A DNA stretch of 64,000 bases. Source: Bacteroidales bacterium (lineage in GTDB: Bacteria; Bacteroidota; Bacteroidia; Bacteroidales; VadinHA17). Position 1 is the stretch's first letter; every line of letters begins with the position of its first letter. Below, piece after piece: positions 7,705-16,886 of this stretch. The stretch spans positions 218,988 to 282,987 of the forward strand of contig JARGFQ010000005.1 in NCBI GenBank assembly GCA_029210565.1, in the 5' to 3' direction. The position numbers and the translations under genes are program-made. The notes beneath the pieces are model-generated. The model worked only from the letters and a program-made list of their open reading frames with translations. It did no database searches and was not told the origin of the DNA.

Positions 7705-8667
7705 TTACCCCTTGGTCCAGATCCGGGTGTTGAGGTTCAGGTCTTCGACTATTTCTGTGAGGAGGGTCAGGAACCGCATGCTCTCCTCGAGGAAGGGGTA
7801 GTCGGCCGCCGGCTTAAAGGTGCGCAGCTCGAAGAGGTTTTTGTACATGCTTATGGCGATATAGACTTTGGAGTCGAGGAATGAGAGGTATACCCTGGTA
7901 TTCCATTTCTTTTTGAAGGCGAGAATGCGTTCCATCAGCGCCGGGGTGAGGATATATCTTGCCTCTACCTGGTCATCGCCGTAGACGCAGAACTCTCGCT
8001 CGAACCTCGGGTCTTCGAGTCTGATGAGTTCACCCCTGCCGGGAGCAATGGCCTGCAGCTTCTGTCCGAACTTCCCGAAGAGTTTCTCGGCAGTGTCAGG
8101 AAGTACGACAGTATGAGTTTTGAAGTGTTTGTTGAAATCGGCGATGATAAAGAGCCCCCTGAAGAAAGTATTGTATTCATCTTTCTGTGAGGAGCCTGAC
8201 CCGGATTGGCTCCTGTGCTTTGCAGTCACCTCTGAGAATACTATTTCTGTCTTGCCGATCTTTCCCGAGAAGTGATCTTCGCCGGAGTATTTGTCGCAGG
8301 AGTAGGGAAAGATTTTGCTTTTGGTAAACTCATGCTGAGGCACGGCGCCGTCGGGATTATATATCAATCCTTCATCGGCAAAACCTGCGAGGCGTGAAAT
8401 GATCTTCTCCTTGTACTCTTTGCGGAAGCTCTTGCTGAAGATGCCGGTCACTATCATACCGGAGATGAAGGTGAATACTATTGGTACCGGTTTGGGGAAG
8501 TCGGTATCATCGGGGATTATAACTATTTCGAGGAGGATCACTGCCGCCGTTATCATCAGGATATTCAGTGCGCGGCTGTTGATCTGCTTTCGATGGCGGT
8601 CTATCTCTTCGAGGTCAGCTCGCAGCTCCTTTTCATAGAATCCCCTGAAGTTATCGTATCCGGTCAT
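7705..8667 (-). CDS. DUF3137-family membrane protein
   Basis: 320 residues. Two closely spaced hydrophobic segments (about residues 33-50 and 58-76) are followed by a large soluble domain. The sequence has the layout of DUF3137 proteins, which commonly sit next to lemA, and lemA is the next gene upstream here (81 bases away, same strand). Role unknown; the LemA/DUF3137 pair is usually regarded as envelope-associated. About 170 bases of apparently gene-free sequence separate it from the MerR-type gene start at 7530. Confidence 0.75.
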   Translation of the reverse strand: MTGYDNFRGFYEKELRADLEEIDRHRKQINSRALNILMITAAVILLEIVIIPDDTDFPKPVPIVFTFISGMIVTGIFSKSFRKEYKEKIISRLAGFADEGLIYNPDGAVPQHEFTKSKIFPYSCDKYSGEDHFSGKIGKTEIVFSEVTAKHRSQSGSGSSQKDEYNTFFRGLFIIADFNKHFKTHTVVLPDTAEKLFGKFGQKLQAIAPGRGELIRLEDPRFEREFCVYGDDQVEARYILTPALMERILAFKKKWNTRVYLSFLDSKVYIAISMYKNLFELRTFKPAADYPFLEESMRFLTLLTEIVEDLNLNTRIWTKG

Positions 8668-8747
8668 CTGTCAGCGCCTCATTCTTGTTAAAGGTCAGCA
8701 GGATGTTTTATAATGATTTCTTCTGCCTGTTATGTCAGCCCGGCCTT

Positions 8748-9311
8748 TCACTGCAGGTTCACGGGCGGTTTAGTGGTTATCTCTTCCCTCTTTGCTGCCG
8801 GGATCTCGAAGAGGGTTCTTCTTTTGTAGTTCATCATGGAAGCGACGATGTTTGAGGGGAAGACCTCGATGCTGTTGTTGTACAGGGTGACAGCTGCGTT
8901 GAATGCCCGGCGTGATGCTGCCAGCTGTTCCTCCACCTCGTTGAGGGTGCCCTGCAGCTGGAGGAAGTTGGTGCTGGCCTTCAGGTCGGGGTAGTTTTCG
9001 ACGGCCACCAGCAGTTCCGACAGCTGTTGGCCGAGCTTGTTTTCTACTATCACACGCTCTTCATTGGAGAGATCCTGCGAGATGGCCCGCACTCTGAGGG
9101 CGGTGATCTCAGTGAGCAGTTCCCTCTCGTAGGTCATATAAGCCTTAACGGCTTCGACAATCTTCGGGATCAGGTCGTACCTCTTTCGGAGCATCACATC
9201 GATGGAGGCAAAGGCGTTCTCTACATCATTCTTCTTCCTGATGAGGGTGTTATAAATGACTACCGTCGACAGAAGCAAGAGAATAACTACCGCAATGATG
9301 ACATAGACCAT
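8748..9311 (-). CDS. lemA: LemA family protein
   Basis: 187 residues, the usual LemA length. It has an N-terminal transmembrane segment (about 3-23) and then the family's helical body with NTLIRKKNDVENAFASIDVM, RYDLIPKI and YPDLKASTNFLQL, followed by a second YNNSIE..FP stretch. The N terminus is expected outside and the bulk cytosolic or periplasmic, depending on species; its function is not established. First gene of a two-gene unit with the DUF3137 protein. The 239 bases upstream (9312-9550) carry no gene I can recognise. Confidence 0.92.
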   Translation of the reverse strand: MVYVIIAVVILLLLSTVVIYNTLIRKKNDVENAFASIDVMLRKRYDLIPKIVEAVKAYMTYERELLTEITALRVRAISQDLSNEERVIVENKLGQQLSELLVAVENYPDLKASTNFLQLQGTLNEVEEQLAASRRAFNAAVTLYNNSIEVFPSNIVASMMNYKRRTLFEIPAAKREEITTKPPVNLQ

Positions 9312-9550
9312 ACTGATCGCAGATGTTAACCGGATTTAGTGACCCCTGATTGTCAGGGGACAGTAAACTTACGGAGTTTTTACCAAAAAGCCAATATCAC
9401 AGATTGGCCTGCCGGAATTAACGACAGCCTGTCCCAACATGTTCGCGGGCAGAAGACCAGATGATGCCGGGTAGGAGTCTCCACTGCCGGCTATAATGAA
9501 AATCCCCTGATTAAATGCGCGAGGCCTGAATCGTCAGTTTTAGGTCAGAG

Positions 9551-10558
9551 CTAATCATCCGCGCTCATTACCAGGCGGAAGCCGAGGTCACCTGCGGTGC
9601 CGTCTGCCGGATAATCCCAGGTGGCGCTTATCCTGGGAATATCATTGTCACCACTTCTTATAATCCTGCTTTTCCAGCTGTCAACCTCGTCATAGCACCA
9701 TTCCCAGACATTAGCAGTCATATCATAGAGCCCCAGTGCATTGGCTTTCCTGTTGCCCTTCACTGGCTGTTTATCATTTGAAAGAGACGGCTCGCCGCTG
9801 GCAGACCCGCCGCGGGTCCAGTACTGACCGCTGTCGGCAGGGTATTCATAGCAATCACCCGAGTTGTCACTGCCCTGCCAGCGGGCAGCACATTCCCATT
9901 CTGCCGTGGTGGGCAACCTGAATCCGGTTTTATTGTAATTACAAACTGTTTGATAGGCCCACCATTCCTCATCCGTTTCTATTCCTGAATAGACAATTCC
10001 ACCTGTAGTTGAAGAATGTGCTGTAAGCCAATTGCAAACCATTATGGCTCCGTACCAGGTAATGTCTGTGCATGGATAATCATCCCGTCCGCTTCTGTCA
10101 TCAAAGCCGATGTCATATACAATGTCATAAAAACCATACAGTGGTGAGCCTCCCATATAAATCAGGGGTTGCACGCCCCATTTTACGTAGTCTTCACACA
10201 GATAGTTATGTGCGTTAACATCTACCTTATTAAAAATCGACGAGCCGCTGGTAATACCTGAACCATCAGGAAGGATACCACTGCCTGCATTGAATACTTT
10301 TACCACGATGTCATTAGTCACTTCCGTTTCCGATATCCAGAAAGGATCAACGGTTACTTCAGGTCCGTCTTCGAAATCGGTATCGCCATCATCATTATTG
10401 GTCAGGTAGGTGCCTCCGGGGCAATAAATCATTGTAATGGTTTTACCGTAGAGTTCAATGGTCATAGTTTCCGTTTCTACCACAGGGTCATTTTTTTCAC
10501 AACTGCCGGTCAGAATTAGCAGAAGAAGCGAGATGAGCAGAAGAGAATAGGTTTTCAT
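9551..10558 (-). CDS. SUMF1/EgtB/PvdO-type lipoprotein
   Basis: Exported protein with a lipobox (LLLILTGSC, Cys about residue 20 from my start) and a SUMF1-type C-type-lectin-like fold: GGTYLTNNDDGD, WISETEVTN, FRLPTTAEWECAARW, LYDMTANVWEW and the terminal LGFRLV. The paired Cys of true formylglycine-generating enzymes are not at the expected position, so catalysis on sulfatases is unlikely; many such lipoproteins bind ligands or are of unknown role. I use the ATG at 10558 because it starts directly at the signal peptide (MKTYSLLL); the longer ORF to 10612 would overlap the upstream gene. First of the minus-strand accessory block when read from the left. Confidence 0.85.
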   Translation of the reverse strand: MKTYSLLLISLLLLILTGSCEKNDPVVETETMTIELYGKTITMIYCPGGTYLTNNDDGDTDFEDGPEVTVDPFWISETEVTNDIVVKVFNAGSGILPDGSGITSGSSIFNKVDVNAHNYLCEDYVKWGVQPLIYMGGSPLYGFYDIVYDIGFDDRSGRDDYPCTDITWYGAIMVCNWLTAHSSTTGGIVYSGIETDEEWWAYQTVCNYNKTGFRLPTTAEWECAARWQGSDNSGDCYEYPADSGQYWTRGGSASGEPSLSNDKQPVKGNRKANALGLYDMTANVWEWCYDEVDSWKSRIIRSGDNDIPRISATWDYPADGTAGDLGFRLVMSADD

Positions 10559-10601
10559 GTGTAACATGGTTTTATGTGATTTAATGAAGTTCGTAACACT
10601 A

Positions 10602-11387
10602 CTATTCAGCACCGGCGGCTTTCAGTATTTCAATGATGGTGGTGAATCCGCCTTCTGTGGCGATTGAGAGCGGTGTTTTACCTTCATTGGATTTATTATT
10701 AACATTTGCCCCGTGTTTGATGAGAAAGCCAACAAGTTTTTCATCACCTTTTTCTACAGCCCAGAAAAGGGGGGTATATCCACCGTTGTAATCTGTAGTA
10801 TTTGTCTCATCAATATCAGCTCCCTTCGAAAGGAGAAATTCTGCAAATTCAAAAGAGACAGATTCTCTTCGAAGGCCAATATTGGCACATTGTGAAAAAA
10901 CACCCATACCTCTGTCGGTCATGGCATGAATATCAGCTCCTTTATCCAGGAGCTTCTTCGCAATTTCCTCGGAGCATCCGCATGCCAGTATCAGGGCTGT
11001 GGTACCATCGTCAGCCCTGATATTTATATCTGCCCCCTGCCTGATCAGAAATCCTGCAACATCTTTATTACAACTGTTAAGTGCATTCATCAGGGGAGTG
11101 TACCCGGTCATTTTACTTTTATGATTGATATCTGCGCCTGAGGAGATAAGCACTTTCATCATTACAGTGTCGTGGGTGAGTTCCAGGGCTGTATAGCCCA
11201 TCATATCATCCTGTTGAAAATTTACATCTGCGCCTGCTGCAATAAGTGCCTTGACGGCATTTACGTCATTTTCCCTCACCTTACTAAACAGTTCAGATTC
11301 TTGCGGAAAAAGATCCGCTGATATTAACAGTCCGGTAACTATTGTCAGGACCGTTAATAGTCCGCTTTTGCTTCCCTGGTTTGTCAT
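10602..11387 (-). CDS. Exported ankyrin-repeat protein
   Basis: 261 residues: a signal peptide (about 1-28, through LISADLFPQ), then about seven ankyrin repeats with the hallmark G-ADVN / G-TPL pattern, for example ALIAAGADVNF, LISSGADINH, LIRQGADINI, LLDKGADIHA, FLLSKGADIDE and FLIKHGANVNN. Ankyrin arrays bind proteins; an exported one suggests an envelope or extracellular partner. It ends 43 bases before the SUMF1-type lipoprotein and follows the DUF3592 gene by 31 bases, so these genes are probably co-transcribed. A degraded ankyrin piece lies just upstream of the next gene (12032-12241). Confidence 0.88.
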   Translation of the reverse strand: MTNQGSKSGLLTVLTIVTGLLISADLFPQESELFSKVRENDVNAVKALIAAGADVNFQQDDMMGYTALELTHDTVMMKVLISSGADINHKSKMTGYTPLMNALNSCNKDVAGFLIRQGADINIRADDGTTALILACGCSEEIAKKLLDKGADIHAMTDRGMGVFSQCANIGLRRESVSFEFAEFLLSKGADIDETNTTDYNGGYTPLFWAVEKGDEKLVGFLIKHGANVNNKSNEGKTPLSIATEGGFTTIIEILKAAGAE

Positions 11388-11418
11388 TGGATTAAGTTTT
11401 ATTGTTTTTCAGATATGA

Positions 11419-11949
11419 TCATATGGATACATTTTTTGCCTCCGGGGCACGTCTCTTAGCCTTCACTCCCTGGTAAACAGCGAGCAGTCCGATGAAGAAA
11501 AAGAGTGCGGAGATGCCTGCCAGCATCAGGTCGCCTGACTTGGTGCCTGGCTGCAGTACTGCCGACTCCGGCAGGTCGGGGTCATAATAAACTTCGACCT
11601 CTTTTCCGGCAGGATATTCTGCCTGCAGACGTTTTGCCTTTGAGACGTTGTTGTCTAGAGCTCCGTCTCCTACTGTAATCTTTGAGGAGGAGTACTTCTT
11701 GCCTTCAACACTATAGGAATAGGCAATATCAGGCTCATAATGGGAGTTGCCGTCTCTTTTCCAGACCTTAACCTCAGACCTGGTTATGGTACCCGGCACA
11801 GGAGGCCAGCTCTTTGATGTGGCGGAATACTGCAGCGGGGGCAGGGCAAAGAATAAGAATATTGCTCCACCGATGATTGCAAAGATGATTCCCATGGTAA
11901 CCGGGTTGGCATTGCCGGGTCTTCTTGTTCTTACGTTTCTGAATCTCAT
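11419..11949 (-). CDS. DUF3592 membrane protein
   Basis: 176 residues from my start. Two transmembrane segments (about 18-37 and 138-157) flank an extracytoplasmic beta domain with SWPPVPGTITRSEV and YPAGKEVEVYYDPDLPESAVLQPG, the DUF3592 signature. Function unknown. I place the start at the ATG at 11949 (MRFRNVRTRR), because the upstream extension to 12045 is low in family-like sequence and runs into an ankyrin remnant read in another frame. Confidence 0.78.
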   Translation of the reverse strand: MRFRNVRTRRPGNANPVTMGIIFAIIGGAIFLFFALPPLQYSATSKSWPPVPGTITRSEVKVWKRDGNSHYEPDIAYSYSVEGKKYSSSKITVGDGALDNNVSKAKRLQAEYPAGKEVEVYYDPDLPESAVLQPGTKSGDLMLAGISALFFFIGLLAVYQGVKAKRRAPEAKNVSI

Positions 11950-12031
11950 TGAAAAATTGGTTTTAATCAGTTTATGTTTAAGTCCGTGCATTATCAGTGC
12001 CGGATGATGGAGTTCATTTAGCGCCATTATC

Positions 12032-12241
12032 TTATAACAGCTCAATCATATTTGCATTCTCTGCCTCTATGGCTATTGATAGACGTGTTTTTCCTTTTTG
12101 AGATTTTGCATTCACATTCACCCGGTTTTTAATCAGAAATCTGACCAGTTCTTCATTGTCTACACCTGCAGCTATAAATAGAGGAATCTCTCCCGCCATA
12201 TACTTGTTGGTGTTTACTTCTTCATTTCCATTTTTAATAAT
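12032..12241 (-). pseudogene. Ankyrin-repeat gene remnant
   Basis: An open frame of about 69 codons with no start at its upstream end, only an internal ATG, and a TAA at 12032-12034. It encodes one and a half ankyrin repeats: GEIPLFIAAGVDNEELVRFL, then NRVNVNAKSQKGKTRLSIAIE. The pattern matches the intact ankyrin protein at 10602-11387, but the 5' part is missing and an in-frame stop precedes it. It probably reflects duplication and decay. The 150 bases further upstream (12242-12391) are AT-rich with nothing recognisable. Confidence 0.65.
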
Positions 12242-12391
12242 TTATTATTACTGGATCTTGTAAGTATGATAGTATTAATATTTATAGTTTGTTAATTTTA
12301 AATTTGAAACAGATAAACATCAGTTAGTATATATTCTATATAATGCCTATTCGCATTGTTTCCACGTACATATGTATTTAAACAGTGTTCT

Positions 12392-13615
12392 TTATTCACC
12401 CCCATAGCAGCTGTAAACGCTATTCGGATTTCGCTGTTGATCGGCTATCCAATCTTTAATCTTTACCCGCCCGTCACTCAATATGTGTTCGCTTAGATAT
12501 TGCTGATTGAAACGATTGACAATTTGTACTACCCTATTATCATTATAAATTACCCAGTTTGTTAATTCTTCAATACTTTTTGATTGCTCACAATCTTTAT
12601 TTAACTGTTGTCTTAAATCAGTCATGTATTGTTCTTTATTATTGATAATTATTTCTGCCTGTTTTACCGTAGTGACTGAATTAATATTATCTGAACCTGT
12701 AAAAACATAGGGATCAACAGACGGGTCATTTAATTTTACCAAAACATTTTTGATCCGGTTTTTCTGAGATTGGCTTATATCTTTTCTTTTATCCAACTCG
12801 TTACCGACATTATCCAGTGCCTCGCACTTCTTCGTTAGTGACCATGAAGTAGTGATCTTTGTAACGTATGAGCAGTTCATATCGCCATGCACCATTCGTC
12901 CCAAGCCTCCAAAGCTCATGCTGCAATCGTTGCCCGACTCATCCCTTTGTACAAAAGTTCCTTTCAACTCATTGGAATTGTCAAATGGTTTCTCCGCATG
13001 TATCACAATGGGGAAATCGAGTGTTGTGTTTGCGGATGTCAATTTGGGTGGTATTACAGTGTCAAGACACGGCTGGGTTAATGATGTATAATGTTCCGTA
13101 GCCACATTAAGTTTCGCTTTACCCATTAGCATCAGGTAGTAATTGTTGTTACGAAATGAAATCCTTCCGCCTTCAATAACCGGTTTGCCAGGGTCTGTAC
13201 GGGCCCAATTAACACCAAACCGTTCAGTACGTGATTCGCCGGGAGTAGCATTACGTTTAAAAACTAAACGGTCATCATAGCAGGCTTCAGATATCTTCTG
13301 TTCGTTCCCTTCATTGTTCACAGTATTGATGAACAGGATCTCCTCTTGAATATCGGTCAGAGTTAATCCTGAAAGGTTTGGATTATTGCGCACTACCCTA
13401 CCGGTAAATGTCACAAAAAATTTTCCTTCAATTATCTGTCTCTCATCAACGCTGACGTTCCAGTTATACCCTTTGTCAGTTCCCCCGCCGTCAGCCTTTT
13501 TTATAATCTCCAAATGATACTCCACTTCTCCGATGTAGATACTCGTCTGAGCTTCCAGGGTTGAGAAATTGCAGTAAATAAAAGACAGCGTAATAATTGC
13601 TATTAAATTCTTCAT
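12392..13615 (-). CDS. Secreted protein of unknown function
   Basis: 407 residues with a signal peptide (MKNLIAIITLSFIYCNFS, cleavage likely after LEAQ). The remainder is beta-rich in its first two thirds (YIGEVEYHLEIIKKADGG near the N terminus) and helical and charged in the last third (LDKRKDISQSQKNRIKNVLV), with seven scattered Cys. I recognise no family. Start is the second ATG (13615), which directly opens the signal peptide. It belongs to the minus-strand block of exported proteins and is separated from the amber-interrupted gene by about 100 bases. Base composition is more AT-rich than the flanking housekeeping genes. Confidence 0.6.
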   Translation of the reverse strand: MKNLIAIITLSFIYCNFSTLEAQTSIYIGEVEYHLEIIKKADGGGTDKGYNWNVSVDERQIIEGKFFVTFTGRVVRNNPNLSGLTLTDIQEEILFINTVNNEGNEQKISEACYDDRLVFKRNATPGESRTERFGVNWARTDPGKPVIEGGRISFRNNNYYLMLMGKAKLNVATEHYTSLTQPCLDTVIPPKLTSANTTLDFPIVIHAEKPFDNSNELKGTFVQRDESGNDCSMSFGGLGRMVHGDMNCSYVTKITTSWSLTKKCEALDNVGNELDKRKDISQSQKNRIKNVLVKLNDPSVDPYVFTGSDNINSVTTVKQAEIIINNKEQYMTDLRQQLNKDCEQSKSIEELTNWVIYNDNRVVQIVNRFNQQYLSEHILSDGRVKIKDWIADQQRNPNSVYSCYGGE

Positions 13616-13721
13616 TGCCATTATTTTATGTGATCAGTTTAATAAATACTCATACAGCTTTTTTCAGGTTTATCATACTCTTCTTTCTTCTCAGCATTTA
13701 GGGCTGAGAATACCAATCCTT

Positions 13722-14021
13722 TTATTCAAGCCTGAACATGACAGAGTGTTCGTGTCTTATTCTATCCGGGTGGAGGTAATCTATCTGCATGCATTTTAAT
13801 GTGTAAAAACCCGGGTCAAGCTCAGGAAATGCCTCTGACATTGCATGCCCTTCTTCAGTCTCCTGAAACTCCATAATTTCCCTGTATGCAATCCTGAAGT
13901 CCTGGCGGTAAATTTCAAGTACAACCTTATAGGGTCTTTTCGTAAAGAGACAATTAACAATGGCGCCCGGGCTTCCTTCCTCAACCCACATTTCTTCAAG
14001 ATTGGAGGAAGTGTCACGGAA
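13722..14021 (-). pseudogene. C-terminal continuation of the CARDB protein beyond an in-frame amber codon
   Basis: Directly after the TAG at 14022-14024 the same reading frame stays open for 99 codons, to the stop at 13722. The first residues read through would be FRDTSSNLEEMWVEEG, continuing a helix from the end of the upstream ORF (SDMANAMAEGYED). The piece goes on as a beta-rich domain (GAIVNCLFTKRPYKVVLEIY). An internal ATG (13991) exists but lies inside the helix, so independent translation looks unlikely. The simplest reading is one protein of about 542 residues broken by a nonsense change. Confidence 0.6.
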
Positions 14022-15350
14022 CTAATCCTCATATCCCTCAGCCATGGCATTTGCCATATCGCTTGCATTGAAAGCCCCTGAACTAAGCTGTATCTTAATT
14101 CTCTTCCTTACAATCTGCAGCACCTTTGCATTGCTGGAGTAGGCCTCGGTTGTTTCAGGGTCCGAACAGTAAAACTTAATCTCATAAAAACCTGTACCCA
14201 GACCAGACACATCAACAATAACCGCCGAAGGCTTCCATGATTTAACCCACAGGTTTGTGCGCGTATCTTCCGTAGCACCCGGAAGATTTGATTGTGAATA
14301 GTCTGTCTCAGCACAGACATACTTGCCCAATTGTTGACTTCCAAACTCTCCGTAGATTGCAAAATCTTCTCCCTTGCCTTTCACGAGATGCTGGTTGGAA
14401 AGGGCTTCAATATGGATTCCACACGGCACGCGCAGTGTTTTGTGAAAATGGTTGTTCTGTTCGTCATTTTCTTCAATCCTGTTTTCCGGATCTGCCGCTA
14501 CAACCGCATTAAGTGTGGAGTGATCAATCGGCTCCGGCCATACAAAATCCGTCAACAGGGTAAGCCACTCGTTATCGGTGACATTCAGTGACACAGGCAC
14601 CGATACAGTCCTGTCAAGGGTATATTCACTGTAGGGGTCAGAGAGGTTCACCCTGATTTCCAGATTTCCTTCATAGGGTTTTCCGCTGTTTTTTACCATT
14701 GCCCTGATACGGGTTCTCTCAGGCCAGTAGGCGATATCCGTTACCTCAAATTCGGGCTTCAGGAACGGGTTTGTCTGATTTGATTCTGCCATGGTGTCTT
14801 CCGGCGGATCAATGAGTTCCTGCTCTGCAATACTACTAACCTTGTCAACTGCCTGGGTTTCCCGCTGGTATACGTTTTCATTGGGATCATCGGGTACTAC
14901 GGTGGGCAGATCATTGGAGTGAACAGTTGCCTCAGGTATTACAGTCAGGTTAAAGTTGCCGATCATAACTATATCAACACGGGTTTTCCCATTTTTGAAT
15001 ACTGCCTTCAGTGCGAACTGTTTCCCGTTGTCACTGAGCATTAATGCGGCACTGTTTTTTACTGACATCACCGAGCCGTCGGGCCAGCCAAGTTTTTGCA
15101 TCTCTTTCTTGTAATAGAAGGCAACCTCTTCAGGCTGATCTGTTGTTTCCAGAACCAGGTTGTAATTACCATCCGATGATGATTCTTTGATAATTTTTGA
15201 CCCGGGATAAACAGGGATGTTATGATCAGCAATAACAAAATCCCCTTTATAACCGGCACTTTCCATGACAGGTGAATCGACTGAGGAATAATAATTTACC
15301 GCTGCAGTCGATAGCAGCAAGATTGCCTGTAGCAGTAATAATGATTTCAT
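14022..15350 (-). CDS. Exported CARDB-domain protein, cut by an in-frame amber stop
   Basis: 442 residues up to the TAG. Signal peptide about 1-17. Residues about 40-130 form a domain with YPGSKIIKESSSDGNYNLVL and FYYKKEMQKLGWP, resembling small exported domains that compare noisy values. Residues about 195-310 form a CARDB-like Ig fold (FEVTDIAYWPERTRIRAMVK, then ADPENRIEENDEQNN). A further beta domain with several Cys follows (about 330-420). The frame continues after the stop for another 99 codons (13722-14021), so the original protein was probably longer. It could still be functional if the C-terminal piece is dispensable or the stop is suppressed. Neighbours are the DUF4412 genes, same strand. 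Confidence 0.62.
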   Translation of the reverse strand: MKSLLLLQAILLLSTAAVNYYSSVDSPVMESAGYKGDFVIADHNIPVYPGSKIIKESSSDGNYNLVLETTDQPEEVAFYYKKEMQKLGWPDGSVMSVKNSAALMLSDNGKQFALKAVFKNGKTRVDIVMIGNFNLTVIPEATVHSNDLPTVVPDDPNENVYQRETQAVDKVSSIAEQELIDPPEDTMAESNQTNPFLKPEFEVTDIAYWPERTRIRAMVKNSGKPYEGNLEIRVNLSDPYSEYTLDRTVSVPVSLNVTDNEWLTLLTDFVWPEPIDHSTLNAVVAADPENRIEENDEQNNHFHKTLRVPCGIHIEALSNQHLVKGKGEDFAIYGEFGSQQLGKYVCAETDYSQSNLPGATEDTRTNLWVKSWKPSAVIVDVSGLGTGFYEIKFYCSDPETTEAYSSNAKVLQIVRKRIKIQLSSGAFNASDMANAMAEGYED

Positions 15351-15367
15351 CGAAATTTATTTCAAGA

Positions 15368-15943
15368 TCAAGGCATCATATTCGGCATCTCCATCACCAG
15401 GTAGCCGGCTGGAATCTCAAAGCTCTCCGGGTCGGGAGACCAGGGTTCTATCTCTTTCAGCTCCATGGTTGTATCGTCAGACGCGCTTATATGGTTGGTC
15501 AATTTTATCGGGAAATTGTACGCTTCTGAAGTCCATATGGTAAACATTTTCTGGTCGGGATTATCCTTGTTCCACAGGCCGGAACGGGTACAGGGGATGC
15601 CGTTGACGGTCTCCTTACCTTCCACCTTCATGAGACCCTCATCCTGGTAATGCTTGAAGGTGGCGACAGGGTCGTTGCCCATACTCATTTTGTCATCGGC
15701 GGCACTTTTCATCGCCATTTTTTGCTGCAGCATGAGGATAATAATATCGGAGGAGCCGTTTTTAGCAATTATTACGCCCTCCTGGCCGTCTTCGTTGAAT
15801 TCGTAACGGTAACCGGCCTCGGCGGAATAGACTGTGAACACATGATCTTTGCCCATGCTTGTGAAATACATCTTGGCCTTGAACTGGCCTGAAATGGGAA
15901 GAACAAGCAGGCTGACCGTTAAAAAAAGGATAAGTTTTTTCAT
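15368..15943 (-). CDS. DUF4412 exported protein
   Basis: 191 residues with a signal peptide (MKKLILFLTVSLLVLPISGQ). The mature part shows the DUF4412 pattern: a beta-rich N-terminal half with AGYRYEFNEDGQEGVIIAK, a Met-rich stretch, then GKETVNGIPCTRSGLWNK and FTIWTSEAYNFPIKLTN, ending in a strand before EIPAGY. Periplasmic or surface location; function unknown. It is 17 bases upstream of the CARDB gene and 18 bases downstream of a second DUF4412-like gene, so the three are likely one operon. Confidence 0.8.
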   Translation of the reverse strand: MKKLILFLTVSLLVLPISGQFKAKMYFTSMGKDHVFTVYSAEAGYRYEFNEDGQEGVIIAKNGSSDIIILMLQQKMAMKSAADDKMSMGNDPVATFKHYQDEGLMKVEGKETVNGIPCTRSGLWNKDNPDQKMFTIWTSEAYNFPIKLTNHISASDDTTMELKEIEPWSPDPESFEIPAGYLVMEMPNMMP

Positions 15944-15961
15944 GATTACTATTATTAATTT

Positions 15962-16882
15962 CTACTTGATTTCGGCTGCTAATTCAATATTGATCACACC
16001 CTCATATACCTGTATGATTATTTTGTCACGGGAAGTCCATCTATAGGTATAGGAAGAGGACTCGCCTCCATGGAGTCTTTTCGTACGATAGCTCAGAGGT
16101 CCCTGTTCATTACCGGGCAGCTCCTGGCCGTCTCTCATTCCTGTCCATATTATCTTTGCAGGATCATCAGACTGGTTGACAAGATTCAGCTTATAATTTT
16201 TGTTTTCCGGAACTGTAAACATAATTCGATCACCTCGTTTGAACTCCCCTGCAATCGGGAGGGAAGAATCAATTGTATTCCATGAATCAGGCGGTGGCGG
16301 TTCCGGTATTACAGGACGCATCCTTTCATCTACTTCGGTGTAATCCTCAGGGATCACAAATAGCTCTTTGTCAATTTCCCCCGGTATGATGTCCCTGACC
16401 TCCATGAAGGTGTTTTCAGACACGTTATTTACCATTTTCAACAGAAAGCCGAGTTCATCAGAATGCCAGGCTGTAATGACCTTCCGGTCAGAGTCATGAA
16501 ACTCAGTTATAGAACATTCATAGCCTGAGACCGATTCCGTACCTGCAGGTTTTTCTTCAAAATTCTTTTTTGAGTAGATAAACGATTGATAGGGATCATT
16601 CATGAGACTTGTCCGTGAGGTTGTCGGAGTGAAGTGAACGTATTTCTCATCCGGCATCAGTATCGCTGTCTTGCCCTTTACCGGGTCAACTATCACGATG
16701 CCTCTCATGCCAGACTCCTCAAAATCGTAACGGTATTTTTGCCCATCCGACTGAAGCTCATATACTCTTTCAGTACCGTTTACAGTATTCACCATCGTGG
16801 CTGAAAATGGGGACTGTCCGCAAAGACATGCAGCAGGGAGGACCAACAGAACTAATACTACGAATCGCATTGAGTGTTTCAT
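15962..16882 (-). CDS. DUF4412-like exported protein with an extra C-terminal domain
   Basis: 306 residues with a signal peptide (about 1-22). Residues about 25-195 parallel the neighbouring DUF4412 protein (QKYRYDFEESGMRGIVIVD, VSGYECSITEFHDSDRKVITAWHSD, FVIPEDYTEV), so the two are paralogues. After a proline-rich linker (PVIPEPPPPDS) there is an added beta domain of about 100 residues (FKRGDRIMFTVPENKNYKLN) that the shorter neighbour lacks. Same strand, 4 bases after the LuxR-type gene, which suggests translational coupling with that regulator. Confidence 0.75.
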   Translation of the reverse strand: MKHSMRFVVLVLLVLPAACLCGQSPFSATMVNTVNGTERVYELQSDGQKYRYDFEESGMRGIVIVDPVKGKTAILMPDEKYVHFTPTTSRTSLMNDPYQSFIYSKKNFEEKPAGTESVSGYECSITEFHDSDRKVITAWHSDELGFLLKMVNNVSENTFMEVRDIIPGEIDKELFVIPEDYTEVDERMRPVIPEPPPPDSWNTIDSSLPIAGEFKRGDRIMFTVPENKNYKLNLVNQSDDPAKIIWTGMRDGQELPGNEQGPLSYRTKRLHGGESSSYTYRWTSRDKIIIQVYEGVINIELAAEIK

Positions 16883-16886
16883 GATC

